The notes under the pieces: model-generated
What the model saw: the letters and a program-made list of their open reading frames with translations, nothing else
What the model was told of the DNA's origin: nothing
The model's database searches: none
In this document: positions 1-9,175 of the stretch, piece by piece
Position numbering within the stretch: the first letter of the stretch is position 1
Layout: each line of letters opens with the position of its first letter
Made by a program: the position numbers and the translations under genes
Source: Flagellimonas sp947499585
GTDB taxonomy: Bacteria; Bacteroidota; Bacteroidia; Flavobacteriales; Flavobacteriaceae
Assembly (NCBI RefSeq): GCF_044596045.1
Contig: NZ_CP138995.1
Span: 2,728,001-2,792,000, forward strand
Length of the DNA stretch: 64,000 nucleotides
Direction: 5' to 3'

Positions 1-393
1 AAGAATCTTTTGGACATTCGTCCAGAGATTAAACAAGCTCAACTGTATGATAGTATGGGTTTAGATGAGCGATTTCAGAACCAGACTTTACGCCCAGTAA
101 TCAAACTTCAAAACTTTTTATTAGTAGAGGTTTTTAAAAACTACATTCATAAGCATAAGGATGCCTTTTATGAGTTGTCGTTGGAAAAAAGGTTGGGCTA
201 CATAGAAAGAGCAATCCAAAAAGACATCAAATTCAGAAACTCTTTAAAAGGCATGATCATTGGTCAGTTTACTGTTGAGGAATATCAAACCTATACATTG
301 AACTCTTCTGCTTTGAACAAGAGAATGATGAATATGGTCATAGAACGATTAAAGGATCAAGTCCAGCTACTGGAAAATGAAGTGCTAGTCTAA
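1..393 (+). CDS. Conserved flavobacterial protein, 5' end outside the window
   Basis: The reading frame is open from base 1 to the stop at 391-393, so the true start lies upstream. The first plausible internal start is a TTG at 10, which I do not trust. The visible part is about 130 residues, soluble and helical, with a conserved-looking core (DERFQNQTLRPVIKLQN, FYELSLEKRLGYIE, LKGMIIGQFTVEEY, SSALNKRMMNMVIERL). Relatives of this protein are common in Flavobacteriaceae and are often labelled glyoxalase, but I see no metal-binding glyoxalase motif and assign no function. Its 3' end overlaps the convergent DUF2461 gene by 9 bp. Confidence 0.7.
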   Translation, partial: KNLLDIRPEIKQAQLYDSMGLDERFQNQTLRPVIKLQNFLLVEVFKNYIHKHKDAFYELSLEKRLGYIERAIQKDIKFRNSLKGMIIGQFTVEEYQTYTLNSSALNKRMMNMVIERLKDQVQLLENEVLV

Positions 394-1113
394 AAGTGAC
401 TCTCCATTTAAATTGGTGGTCAAAATATCGCTCATCAGGTCAAAGTATGGTCTAATCGTTTTAAAAGATTTATCCACTTCTTCAATAAATGAGGTAGACA
501 AAACTTCTTTGTCTTTAAAGTTTCTGACGAAAATGAATTGCTTTTTCTTGATTAAATCAATGTTTTGATGCTCTTTGTCAAACCCCTTTGGGGCAGTTTT
601 TACACCATCGCCTTCTAGCTCTCCCCAAATATCCTTGAATGACTTTTTATTGATGACACTTCTAAACTCAGAAGCATCCATCTCTAATTCTTTTCGTATT
701 CTGAATAGATCTTCCTTGTTGGGCTCCCAAAATCCTGTGGCCATAAAGGTTTCACCTGGTTTGATTCTCAAATAATACCCCCCTCGTAAATGTGCGCCCA
801 ATCTTGAGAACGATCCCGCGAAATGCGTTTTATAAGGTGTTTTGTCCTTGGAAAAACGAACATCCCTATAAATACGGAACATCTTCATTTTTTCAATTTC
901 ATCATGGGCGTTTAAGCGCTCTTGAACGTTTTCATAAAAAGATTTTACATCGGCTTCATGTTTTTTAAAAGTGATTTTATTGTCTAAAAACCATTCTTTG
1001 TTGTTGTTCTTTGCAAGTTCTTTTAGAAAACTGAAAGTCTCTTTTGTAATTACTGAATTATTCACAGGACTAAGATATTGTGTTATTTTTAAGCTAAAGT
1101 TAGCCATTTCCAT
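385..1113 (-). CDS. DUF2461 domain-containing protein
   Basis: A 242-residue frame matching the DUF2461 (TIGR02453) family. The N-terminal signature ITKETFSFLKELAKNNNKEWFLDNK is followed by FRIYRDVRFSKDKTPYKTHFAG and GGYYLRIKPGETFMATGFWEPN. The family is soluble and of unknown biochemical role. Most relatives begin close to ITKETF, so the true start may be the GTG at 1063-1065 rather than the ATGs at 1111-1113 or 1105-1107. The gene is monocistronic, convergent with the upstream conserved gene and divergent from cysE. A TTACC-CAGT-GGTAA inverted repeat (1113-1126) overlaps its 5' end in the gap to cysE. Confidence 0.85.
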   Translation of the reverse strand: MEMANFSLKITQYLSPVNNSVITKETFSFLKELAKNNNKEWFLDNKITFKKHEADVKSFYENVQERLNAHDEIEKMKMFRIYRDVRFSKDKTPYKTHFAGSFSRLGAHLRGGYYLRIKPGETFMATGFWEPNKEDLFRIRKELEMDASEFRSVINKKSFKDIWGELEGDGVKTAPKGFDKEHQNIDLIKKKQFIFVRNFKDKEVLSTSFIEEVDKSFKTIRPYFDLMSDILTTNLNGESLLD

Positions 1114-1159
1114 TACCCAGTGGTAACGATTTGGCTATTTTTAAACTTTATTTTTCATC

Positions 1160-1951
1160 ATGAATAAGGAAAAAATCATTGAAGAACTGAATAGGCATAA
1201 AAAACAACCCTATTTAGACTATAGGTTAAAAGAGGAAACCGAAAATTTCACCAACAAGCTTTTTTACACACTTTTTGATGTAAATACGCCGGTAGCCGAA
1301 AACTTAGATATTCTTGAGGCAAAGTTTAGTACGCTTGTGAACTTGGCATGTTGGGATTTAGAAAGACCCTGCACCAAGGTATGGGACAATTATGTTTCTT
1401 GTTTGCCTGAAATTTTAGAAAAACTGAATTTAGATGCCGAGGCTATTCTTAGTTGTGATCCGGCCTCGCTTTCCATTCAAGAAATATATATGGCGTATCC
1501 CGGGTTTTATGCGATTGCCATTTATAGATTGGCGCATGAGCTTTATACTCAAGGGTTCCCTCTAGTACCTAGATTGATGACGGAATACGCCCACAGACAA
1601 ACAGGGGTTGACATTAACCCTGGGGCTGAGATAGGCAAATCATTTTTTATTGATCATGCTACCGGTGTGGTAATTGGAGAAACGGCCATAATACATGACA
1701 ATGTAAAAATCTATCAAGGTGTCACTTTAGGAGCGCTGTATGTGGCCAAAAGTCTTCAAAAAACCAAAAGACATCCCACTATAATGTCTAATGTGACCAT
1801 CTATGCTAATGCTACGATTCTTGGTGGTGAAACAGTTGTTGGTGAAAATTCTGTTATAGGAGGAAACGCTTGGCTAACTGCTTCCGTTCCTGCCAATTCA
1901 ACGGTTTTTCATACACCAGAGATAAAAATAAAAACGGTTGCTAATGTCTAA
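1160..1951 (+). CDS. cysE: Serine O-acetyltransferase
   Basis: Transfers an acetyl group from acetyl-CoA to L-serine, giving O-acetylserine for cysteine synthesis in the cytoplasm. The protein has 263 residues: a helical N-terminal half (SATase_N-like) and a C-terminal left-handed beta-helix of hexapeptide repeats. The family's catalytic region is visible as DINPGAEIGKSFFIDHATGV (His-Asp pair), then VIGETAIIHDNVKIYQGVTLGA and a final NSVIGGNAWLT repeat. The gene overlaps the cysteine synthase start by 8 bp, so the two are probably translationally coupled and the product is handed directly to the next enzyme. The length is normal for the Bacteroidota form. Confidence 0.95.
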   Translation: MNKEKIIEELNRHKKQPYLDYRLKEETENFTNKLFYTLFDVNTPVAENLDILEAKFSTLVNLACWDLERPCTKVWDNYVSCLPEILEKLNLDAEAILSCDPASLSIQEIYMAYPGFYAIAIYRLAHELYTQGFPLVPRLMTEYAHRQTGVDINPGAEIGKSFFIDHATGVVIGETAIIHDNVKIYQGVTLGALYVAKSLQKTKRHPTIMSNVTIYANATILGGETVVGENSVIGGNAWLTASVPANSTVFHTPEIKIKTVANV

Positions 1952-2828
1952 AAGTGTACTTGACCTTATTGGGAACACGCCTTTGGTAGAATCCAAAGTT
2001 TTAAATACCAACCCCAATGTAAAATTGCTCTTTAAATTAGAAGGACACAACCCAGGTGGCAGTGTCAAGGACAGACCAGCACTAAACATGATTAAAAGTG
2101 GTTTGGAACGAGGTGAGATTACCAAAAATTCCAAGCTTATAGAGGCTACTAGTGGAAATACGGGTATTGCACTTGCTATGATAGCTGGAATTTATGGATT
2201 AAACATAGAGCTGGTTATGCCTGAAAACTCTACAAAGGAAAGAGTCCAGACCATGAGAGCCTATGGCGCCAAGGTAACTTTAACTTCGTCAGATGTTGGT
2301 ATAGAAGGTGCTAGGGATTATGTTGAAGCGAAGGTAAAAGAAGAAGGCTATCTAATGTTGAATCAGTTTGCCAATAATGATAATTGGATGGCCCACTACA
2401 AAACTACTGGTCCAGAAATTTGGAAGGATACAGAAGGAAGCGTAACCCATTTTGTTTCTAGCATGGGTACAACCGGAACCATCATGGGTACTTCAACTTT
2501 TTTGAAAGAACAGAACCCAGCTATTCAAATAGTTGGAGTACAACCAACGGATAATTCCAGAATTCCAGGTATACGAAAATGGCCTGAAGAATACTTACCT
2601 AAGATTTTTAATCCAAAAAAAGTGGATACGGTAATGGAAGTAAGTCAAGAAGAGGCCCAAGAAATGGCTAGAAAACTGGCTATAGAAGAAGGAATCTTTT
2701 CTGGGATGAGCAGTGGCGGAGCAGCTACAGTGGCACTAAGGCTTGCTCAAAAGTTGGATAGCGGAACCATTGTTTCCATAGTATGCGATAGAGGAGATAG
2801 GTATTTATCTTCAGATTTATTTGACTAA
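1944..2828 (+). CDS. cysM: Cysteine synthase B (O-acetylserine sulfhydrylase)
   Basis: PLP-dependent beta-replacement enzyme that makes L-cysteine from O-acetylserine and sulfide. The Schiff-base lysine lies in NPGGSVKDRPALNMI (about residue 42). The phosphate/substrate loop is TSGNTGIALAMIAG, and a glycine-rich PLP loop SGMSSGGAA is near the C-terminus. The ATG at 1944 is preferred over the TTG at 1938 because family members begin just ahead of LIGNTPL. At 294 residues, with a short C-terminus, it is closer to the CysM than the CysK subgroup, although the exact sulfur donor cannot be read from sequence. It overlaps cysE and ends 3 bp before a convergent hydrolase gene. Confidence 0.93.
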   Translation: MSKSVLDLIGNTPLVESKVLNTNPNVKLLFKLEGHNPGGSVKDRPALNMIKSGLERGEITKNSKLIEATSGNTGIALAMIAGIYGLNIELVMPENSTKERVQTMRAYGAKVTLTSSDVGIEGARDYVEAKVKEEGYLMLNQFANNDNWMAHYKTTGPEIWKDTEGSVTHFVSSMGTTGTIMGTSTFLKEQNPAIQIVGVQPTDNSRIPGIRKWPEEYLPKIFNPKKVDTVMEVSQEEAQEMARKLAIEEGIFSGMSSGGAATVALRLAQKLDSGTIVSIVCDRGDRYLSSDLFD

Positions 2829-2830
2829 GG

Positions 2831-3628
2831 TTATTCCAACTCTAGTTTTATCCCGTCTCTATAATCTTCAAATTCATTCAGGTTATTGTGATTTCCATTT
2901 TTTATCGTGTACATTTTCTTATCAGCATGTGGAATGGCATCAAAGAGTCTTTTTCCAGATTCATAAGAAACAACATTGTCTGTAGTGCCATGAAAAATAC
3001 GAATGGGAGCTTTTACCTTTTGAATGTACTTAAAAGAGGTCATTTTATATTTTAAAACCTGTTTGATTGGCAAAATAGGAAAACGATCTTGTGCAACATC
3101 AAGTAAACTATAAAAAGGAGTTTCCAATATCAGTTTTGATGGTGTATGGTTTGAAGCTAAATGTGTTGCTATACTTGCCCCTAAAGAACGACCATAAACT
3201 ATAATATCTTCATCGCTATAGGTTTTCAACGCATACTCATAGAACAATTGTGCATCAGCATAAAGTGCATTTTCACTAAGTTTTCCTGTACTTTTTCCAT
3301 AGCTTCTATAATCCATTACAAAAACATCATATTGTAAATCCACAAAGGATGATGCAATCTCTCCCCATCTAGAAAGATCACCTGCGTTACCATGAAAATA
3401 CAGCAGCAAACCCTTTGGGTTTTCTATTTTAAAATGAAGGGCATTTAGTCGAGCTCCATCGGGAGTGTCCAAAAAGACTTCTTCAAACTCTGAAATGAAC
3501 GAATATTCATAGTCAACAGGAAGCTGTGTAGGCAAAAAAATAAGTTTTTCTTGAAGAAGATAAAGCATTAGAACAAGAAGAGATAAAATGGTTAAAATGA
3601 AAATACCAAAACGCTTAAGCTTTTGCAT
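2831..3628 (-). CDS. Alpha/beta hydrolase, membrane-anchored (second of a tandem pair)
   Basis: A 265-residue S33/BAAT-like serine hydrolase. An N-terminal membrane segment (FGIFILTILSLLVLMLYLL) is followed by a soluble domain with the oxyanion region LLLYFHGNAGDLSRWG, the nucleophile elbow VYGRSLGASIA, an acid in HGTTDNVVSY and the histidine in KNGNHNNLNEF. I chose the ATG at 3628; a GTG at 3634 is the alternative. The start overlaps the stop of the upstream paralogue by 14 bp, so the pair is one transcription unit. The substrate is unknown. The 'HGNAGD' and 'GRSLG' signatures are typical of the YqkD/Bem46-like group. Confidence 0.88.
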   Translation of the reverse strand: MQKLKRFGIFILTILSLLVLMLYLLQEKLIFLPTQLPVDYEYSFISEFEEVFLDTPDGARLNALHFKIENPKGLLLYFHGNAGDLSRWGEIASSFVDLQYDVFVMDYRSYGKSTGKLSENALYADAQLFYEYALKTYSDEDIIVYGRSLGASIATHLASNHTPSKLILETPFYSLLDVAQDRFPILPIKQVLKYKMTSFKYIQKVKAPIRIFHGTTDNVVSYESGKRLFDAIPHADKKMYTIKNGNHNNLNEFEDYRDGIKLELE

Positions 3629-4496
3629 TGGCACGTTTTGAAGAATGTTTTACATTAATACTTGAACCCTCTAGGTTGACTTTTTGAGGGCGAGTGGTGA
3701 TAATTTCGGTAAGCATTTTATGGTAGGACTCAAAAGTATTCAAATCCTTGTGCCCTCCTCCTATTACCGTATAGAGTTTTGTGAGTTCCGGTTTAATTTT
3801 AGACAGTTTTACACTTGTTTTGTAGGGTATTAACCTATCATCGGTTCCATGGATAATATGAATTGGACAGTTTACGTACTTTAACCATTTATGGGTTGGC
3901 ATAGGAAATTTTATAAGCAACGATAGTGGCATAAAAGGAATGTACTTTTTAGCAACCTTACTTAAACTATAATATGGCGCATCCAATATCAACATTCTGG
4001 GGTTGTTCATAGAGGCCAGCTTTGTTGCAAATCCCGAACCCATAGAACGCCCATACAGAATAATGTATTTTTCGGAAACCTTTTCTTTTAGCTTATTGTA
4101 GATTACCTGCATATCTCTTTTTACCGCCTTTTGGGTTCTTCTGCCCGTACTCTTTCCAAAACCGCGATAATCTACCATAATTACATCATAGCCATGCCTC
4201 GTAAAATCAACGGCAAACTTCCCCCATCCTTTAATACTTTTTGAATTTCCTTTTAAATAAAAAACAATCCCTTTAGGGTTTTCCGCCTTAAAACGCAATC
4301 CATTTATTGTGGCACCATCCCTGGTTTCTATATTGTATTCCTCAATTTCTTGATTGTCATAATAAAATTGAAAATCCTTGGAAAGCTTTTCAGGCTTAAA
4401 TAAAAAGTAATCTTGTAGAAAGTAGAGCAAAACGCTTATCAAAATATAAACTGAAAGTACTATCAGTAAAATATAAATCCAGTTTTGCATATTCAT
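3615..4496 (-). CDS. Alpha/beta hydrolase, membrane-anchored (first of a tandem pair)
   Basis: About 293 residues, with the same architecture as its downstream neighbour: an N-terminal membrane helix (WIYILLIVLSVYILISVLLYFL), then a hydrolase domain with the nucleophile elbow LYGRSMGSGFA, acid in HGTDDRLIPY and histidine in GGGHKDLNTF. In the oxyanion segment VFYLKGNSKSIKGWG the usual HGN is replaced by KGN. It also carries a basic C-terminal extension (KVNLEGSSINVKHSSKRANAKA). ATGs at 4496 and 4490 are both possible; the upstream TTG at 4517 is unlikely. It probably arose by duplication with the following gene. Confidence 0.87.
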   Translation of the reverse strand: MNMQNWIYILLIVLSVYILISVLLYFLQDYFLFKPEKLSKDFQFYYDNQEIEEYNIETRDGATINGLRFKAENPKGIVFYLKGNSKSIKGWGKFAVDFTRHGYDVIMVDYRGFGKSTGRRTQKAVKRDMQVIYNKLKEKVSEKYIILYGRSMGSGFATKLASMNNPRMLILDAPYYSLSKVAKKYIPFMPLSLLIKFPMPTHKWLKYVNCPIHIIHGTDDRLIPYKTSVKLSKIKPELTKLYTVIGGGHKDLNTFESYHKMLTEIITTRPQKVNLEGSSINVKHSSKRANAKA

Positions 4497-4627
4497 GATG
4501 TTTGTTCCAAAATACAAAAAATCCAGTTAAGCTTTATTACTTGCGCATATGCAAATAAATTTCCAAAAGTGTAACAACTACAGTAAGTTATAGTCTTATG
4601 AATATTGCATCAATCAAACTAACAATC

Positions 4628-5845
4628 ATGAAAACTTCAAAAACCATCCTTCCACAAGAAAGAATTGAAATTATAGATGCCCTTAGAGGATTCTCTTTAG
4701 CTGGTATTGTAATTGTTCATATGGTTGAGAATTACATAGGCGCACCAGCACCCGGAGGCTTTAATGAGGCTGTGCATCAAGGTATTGGAGATGATATTGT
4801 CGATGGCTTTATAGGGCTCTTTCTAAGAGGGAAGTTTTTCGCTTTGTTTTCATTTCTATTTGGACTGAGTTTCTTTATCCAAATGGATAATGCTTCGCAA
4901 AGAGGGGAATATTTTGGCGGCCGTTTTCTATGGAGATTAGTTCTTTTATTATCAATAGGTTACCTACACAGTCTTTTTTATGCTGGTGATATCTTAACGG
5001 TTTATGCGCTACTGGGAATTTTATTGATTCCATTTTACAAAATCAATAGTAAATGGATTTTAGGAATTGTTACCCTTCTTTTTTTAGGATTGGGAAGATA
5101 CATTGTATTCTTTTTTACAAAGGGTGAAAACTTATTTGGAAATATGGACATTACTCCAGATAATCCAATGGTATTGGAGTATTACAGTACTTTAAAGAAT
5201 GGGGCTTTATTAGATGTTTTTTCTGCAAACTCATACAACAGCCATCTTAATAAAATGAATTTCCAATTTGGAGTTTTTGGAAGGGGTTATGTTACGTATG
5301 GATTTTTTCTTTTAGGTCTTTATATAGGGAGAACAGGTTTTTTTCAAAACTATGAAAAACATAAAAAGTTGATAAAACGTACTTGGATATCGTCTTTGGT
5401 ATTATTTGTAGTTTCTGGTGCATTAATGGCAGTGACCTTTGGCAGTATGGGAGAAAATGTGACTTTTGATAAATGGATAGCAATGTTTGGGCTTACTGCA
5501 ATGGACTTGAATAATGTGGCCGTAACCTTTATTCTTATCAGTGTTTTTATAATTCTGTATAAAAGGACAAAGCCCCAAAAATGGTTGGTCAAGTTTGCGC
5601 CATATGGCAAAATGGCATTGACCAATTATTTCTTTCAAAGTGTTATTGGCACCTTTCTACTTTTTGGATGGGGCATGGGTTATATTGGAGAATTAAGGAA
5701 TACCTATACGTTTGGTATTGCAATATTGGTGATTGCAATGCAAATGCTATTGAGCAAATGGTGGCTTAATAAGTTTCGTTACGGTCCCCTAGAGTGGCTA
5801 TGGCGCAGTGCAACTTTTTTAAGAATTTTCCCATTAAAAAAGTAG
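4628..5845 (+). CDS. DUF418 domain-containing inner-membrane protein
   Basis: A polytopic membrane protein of about 405 residues. The N-terminal ERIEIIDALRGFSLAGIVIVHM is the hallmark of the DUF418/YeiB-like acyltransferase-related group. The DUF418 region in the C-terminal half contains FAPYGKMALTNYFFQSVIGTFLLFGWGMG and a final YGPLEWLWRSATFL, the family's conserved C-terminal signature. About eight to ten hydrophobic helices are visible. The ATG at 4628 is chosen because homologues start shortly before the ERI-DALRGF motif. The molecular role is unknown; a transport or acyl-transfer role in the envelope is only an inference. It is transcribed divergently from the hydrolase pair. Confidence 0.9.
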   Translation: MKTSKTILPQERIEIIDALRGFSLAGIVIVHMVENYIGAPAPGGFNEAVHQGIGDDIVDGFIGLFLRGKFFALFSFLFGLSFFIQMDNASQRGEYFGGRFLWRLVLLLSIGYLHSLFYAGDILTVYALLGILLIPFYKINSKWILGIVTLLFLGLGRYIVFFFTKGENLFGNMDITPDNPMVLEYYSTLKNGALLDVFSANSYNSHLNKMNFQFGVFGRGYVTYGFFLLGLYIGRTGFFQNYEKHKKLIKRTWISSLVLFVVSGALMAVTFGSMGENVTFDKWIAMFGLTAMDLNNVAVTFILISVFIILYKRTKPQKWLVKFAPYGKMALTNYFFQSVIGTFLLFGWGMGYIGELRNTYTFGIAILVIAMQMLLSKWWLNKFRYGPLEWLWRSATFLRIFPLKK

Positions 5846-5978
5846 TTTAGTCGTAAACACTATAGTATTTTTTCGGATTAACTAACATACTTAACTGTTT
5901 ATCGATTTGTTTGAAATGTACCGATTGATAATCCCGTTCTTTGAATGAAACTTTTGAGCGACCCAAATCTCATTCGAT

Positions 5979-6461
5979 ATGAACTTGATTTCTAACTTAC
6001 TTACATGGAAAAGAAATAGTATTATTATCTTGATAATACTCCTCGCTTTGATTATTCTAAACTTTTATGGCCTGTATACCAGCAGGTTCTATTTTTTAAA
6101 GCCAGACAATTATATTTTCCCTTTATTAAGTAGTGCACATTTTCTGTATTTATATGTGATTTGGTTTAAAATAACCGAAGGTGAACTGCCTGATCCCAAA
6201 ATGCGTAATTTGGAATATGCGCTCTATGCAATAATGATTGTATATTTCTTTAAAATCTATGATAGTGCTCTAGTTTTAAGCAGCACCTCTGAATACCAAG
6301 AACATATAATGCCGACTACTTTTGTTCCCATTGGCACCATTACTTTGGTTTTGTATTGTTTATTACCATTATTGACGTTGATGTCTTTCTGGCATAGAAA
6401 ACAGCATATAGGGCAATACAATTTTGAAAACTACAATGACAATCTAAATATCTGGCAGTAG
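5979..6461 (+). CDS. Uncharacterised four-helix membrane protein
   Basis: I do not recognise this 160-residue protein. It has four hydrophobic stretches (about residues 15-33, 47-63, 78-96 and 118-139), one charged loop (KITEGELPDPKMRNLEYAL) and a short hydrophilic C-terminus rich in Asn. The pattern is a small integral membrane protein, probably N-in. It is preceded by a 133-bp gap and ends 10 bp from the convergent MoxR-like ATPase gene. Codon use looks like that of its neighbours, with no sign of transfer. Confidence 0.7.
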   Translation: MNLISNLLTWKRNSIIILIILLALIILNFYGLYTSRFYFLKPDNYIFPLLSSAHFLYLYVIWFKITEGELPDPKMRNLEYALYAIMIVYFFKIYDSALVLSSTSEYQEHIMPTTFVPIGTITLVLYCLLPLLTLMSFWHRKQHIGQYNFENYNDNLNIWQ

Positions 6462-6470
6462 TATTAAAGG

Positions 6471-7940
6471 CTATAATCCTCTAATGTAGCTTCCGTACAA
6501 GTCTTTAAACTGATACCCTTGCGTGAATCGTTGTTTGCTCAACTTTTTATGGGCAACCAATCCCCAAAGCAATAATTCTTTCATAAAATAAGAGTCTTCT
6601 TTTAAAACCTCTGGTTGATGTTCGCGTAGTAAATCATTTAAAGGAACCACAGCATCTAGCTTGGCTCGGTATTCTTTATCGGAATCTTCATCCAACAAAT
6701 CAAAACCTTCCCCATCAAAAAACCAATGGATTAAATCATCATAAACGGTTTCGGCATCTTTACGCTCCAATTTGGAAATCTCTGGAAAATAGCTTGGGAA
6801 CAAAGACTTTATGGAATCCTCCACCAATATTTCTGCAACGGATCCAGCACCTTCTTGTTCTCCTTCGTAAACCAGCTCAATTTTACCGGTTATGGAAGGG
6901 ATTACTCCCATAAAATCACTTAAACGAACGGTAGTGTTCTTTTCACTAGATTTCATCATTCGTCGTTCCGCAGTACTTAGTAAATTCTCAAAAGCGGTTA
7001 TACTCATTCTTGCACTTACACCACTTTTTGCATCAACATATTCACTTTTTCGCGCTTCAAAACTGATTTGTTCCAAAACATCCATTGCAATTTCGGGTAC
7101 ATGAATGTTATCCGATTGTCTACTATCTAATTGAGCTTCTTGTTTGGTTATCTTCTTTGCGATGTCTATACTTTCTGGATAATGGGTAAGTATTTGTGAG
7201 CCGATTCTATCTTTCAATGGAGTTACAATACTACCTCTATTGGTATAGTCTTCAGGGTTTGCTGTAAACACAAATTGTAAATCCAAAGCAAGTCTCAACT
7301 TAAATCCTCTAATTTGTATATCCCCTTCTTGCAATATGTTAAACAGCGCCACTTGAATTCTTGCTTGAAGGTCTGGAAGTTCATTTATAACAAAAATACA
7401 GCGATTTGCTCTTGGTATCATTCCAAAATGAATCACCCTATCATCCGCATAAGAAAGCTTTAGGTTTGCCGCCTTTATAGGATCTATATCCCCTATTAAA
7501 TCCGCAACGGTTACATCTGGCGTGGCTAGTTTCTCATAGAATCGTTCGTCCCTATGAATCCAATTGACAGCGGTTTCATCACCTTTCTCTTTAATGAGCT
7601 CTGTAGCAAATCTAGAAATAGGCTGAAACGGATCGTCGTGGACTTCAGAACCTTCAATAACTGGAATCCATTCATCCAATAACTGAACCATTAGCCTGGC
7701 CAGCCTTGTTTTAGCTTGTCCTCGAAGACCCAGTAGGTTGATGTTATGTCGAGATAAAATGGCACGCTCCAATTCCGGTATTACCGAGTTTTCATAACCC
7801 CAAACACCATGGAAAGTTTCTTCTCCGTTAGCGATTTTCTCTAATAGATTTTCTCGCAATTCATCCTTAATGCCTTTACTCTCGTACCCAGAAGCTTTTA
7901 ATTGCCCAAGGGTTTTTATTTTATTGTGATCTAGCTTCAT
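6471..7940 (-). CDS. MoxR/ChlI-like AAA+ ATPase (magnesium chelatase subunit I family)
   Basis: A 489-residue AAA+ protein. The P-loop-like segment NLLGLRGQAKTRLARLM spans residues 68-84. The Walker B-like strand RCIFVINELPDLQARIQ has Asn-Glu at about 186-187 where the family usually has Asp-Glu. Sensor 1 is FVFTANPEDYTNRGSIVTPLKDR, with the arginine-finger region following. A helical C-terminal domain extends well past the AAA+ core. It lies 12 bp downstream of a VWA-domain gene on the same strand, the classic pairing of ChlI/ChlD or MoxR/VWA systems that act as metal chelatases or cofactor-insertion chaperones. No protoporphyrin pathway genes are nearby, so a chaperone role is more likely than chlorophyll synthesis. 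Confidence 0.88.
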   Translation of the reverse strand: MKLDHNKIKTLGQLKASGYESKGIKDELRENLLEKIANGEETFHGVWGYENSVIPELERAILSRHNINLLGLRGQAKTRLARLMVQLLDEWIPVIEGSEVHDDPFQPISRFATELIKEKGDETAVNWIHRDERFYEKLATPDVTVADLIGDIDPIKAANLKLSYADDRVIHFGMIPRANRCIFVINELPDLQARIQVALFNILQEGDIQIRGFKLRLALDLQFVFTANPEDYTNRGSIVTPLKDRIGSQILTHYPESIDIAKKITKQEAQLDSRQSDNIHVPEIAMDVLEQISFEARKSEYVDAKSGVSARMSITAFENLLSTAERRMMKSSEKNTTVRLSDFMGVIPSITGKIELVYEGEQEGAGSVAEILVEDSIKSLFPSYFPEISKLERKDAETVYDDLIHWFFDGEGFDLLDEDSDKEYRAKLDAVVPLNDLLREHQPEVLKEDSYFMKELLLWGLVAHKKLSKQRFTQGYQFKDLYGSYIRGL

Positions 7941-7952
7941 CGTGTATAAGTG

Positions 7953-9110
7953 CTATCCTTTAATTCTTTTTCTTCTATTTTGTTCGTAATCCTCAAAAAT
8001 CATTTCCCCTAATCCTTTCAGTCCGGTATAGAATGCTTTCCCTTTATTGGCTTGAGTAAATTCTCGTACAAACTGCATTAGATAAGGGTCTTGGGCAATC
8101 ATAAATGTTGTTATGGGGATATGCAATTTTCTGGCCTGTTGCGCCATAGCATAACACTTCTCCACTATATAATCATCAAGCCCGACGCTGTTTTTATAAT
8201 AGTCCCCGTTGGGTAGTCTTAAGCAAGATGGTTTTCCATCGGTAATCATAAAAATCTGCTTGTTGGTATTCCTTTTTCTCCTCAGCATATCCATAGCCAA
8301 CTGAAGACCTGCAACGGTATTGGTATGATATGGTCCAACCTTTAAATAGGGTAAATCTTTGATTGGAATGGGCCAAGCATCATTGCCAAAAACCAAAATG
8401 TCCAATGTATCCTTAGGATACCGGGTTGTGATTAATTCAGCAAGCGCCATAGCTACTTTCTTGGCTGGAGTTATTCTGTCTTCTCCATATAAAATCATAC
8501 TATGGCTGATATCTATCATTAACACAGTACTCATTTGAGCCTTATACTGGGTGTCTTCCACTACCAAATCTTCTTCACTCAAAGAAAAACTATCTAAACC
8601 ATGATTAATTTGGGCGTTTTTTAAACTTTCCGTCATAGAGATATGCTCTAGGGCATCTCCAAAACGATACTCTCTAAATTCTCCAGTATGTTCATCTCCC
8701 CTGCCCGATTTGCCAGTTTTATGGTTTCCAGAACCGCTTCTTTTTAATTTCCCAAATATTTGCTCCAAAGCCCTTTGCCGTAGCGCACGTTCTAATTTGG
8801 CCGTTATGGATAGACTTCCACCGCCATCACCTTCTTCGCCTTTTCCTTCACTTTGTTCTCCGTCTGTATCAAACTCTTCGCGGATAAAGCCTTTGGCCTT
8901 TAAATCTTCTATAAAATCATCAATGGTATAATCGTCATTGGTAAGCTCATACTCCTTATCCAATTCCCGCAGCCAATCCAAGGCCTCTTCCACATCTCCA
9001 GAAGTATGCGTGACCAATTCTTGAAAAATCTCAAAAAGTTTTTCGAACGGAGTTTGATCAGGAGCTTCGTAGGTGGTAAAACGAAATCCCTTTCTTGTAT
9101 TCATAGCCAT
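7953..9110 (-). CDS. VWA domain-containing protein, partner of the MoxR/ChlI-like ATPase
   Basis: A 385-residue soluble protein. The N-terminal part is acidic and helical. A Gly/Glu/Asp-rich linker (about 100-115) leads to a basic region and a C-terminal von Willebrand A domain with an intact MIDAS motif, VLMIDISHSM (DxSxS), a conserved Thr further on and the Asp in FMITDGKPS. It resembles the D subunit of chelatase-type systems: an adaptor that couples metal-dependent target binding to the ATPase encoded 12 bp downstream. An ATG two codons inside (9104) is an alternative start. The target protein or cofactor is not evident from the neighbours. Confidence 0.87.
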   Translation of the reverse strand: MAMNTRKGFRFTTYEAPDQTPFEKLFEIFQELVTHTSGDVEEALDWLRELDKEYELTNDDYTIDDFIEDLKAKGFIREEFDTDGEQSEGKGEEGDGGGSLSITAKLERALRQRALEQIFGKLKRSGSGNHKTGKSGRGDEHTGEFREYRFGDALEHISMTESLKNAQINHGLDSFSLSEEDLVVEDTQYKAQMSTVLMIDISHSMILYGEDRITPAKKVAMALAELITTRYPKDTLDILVFGNDAWPIPIKDLPYLKVGPYHTNTVAGLQLAMDMLRRKRNTNKQIFMITDGKPSCLRLPNGDYYKNSVGLDDYIVEKCYAMAQQARKLHIPITTFMIAQDPYLMQFVREFTQANKGKAFYTGLKGLGEMIFEDYEQNRRKRIKG

Positions 9111-9175
9111 TATATAAAATTAACACATTCTGGTTCTACCATCACGGCTTTAATGAAAACTTAACGCTTCTGTTT

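Noticed and set aside
1113..1126. TTACC-CAGT-GGTAA upstream of cysE as a sulfur-response operator
   Set aside because: Only 5-bp arms and a single occurrence; too weak to call.
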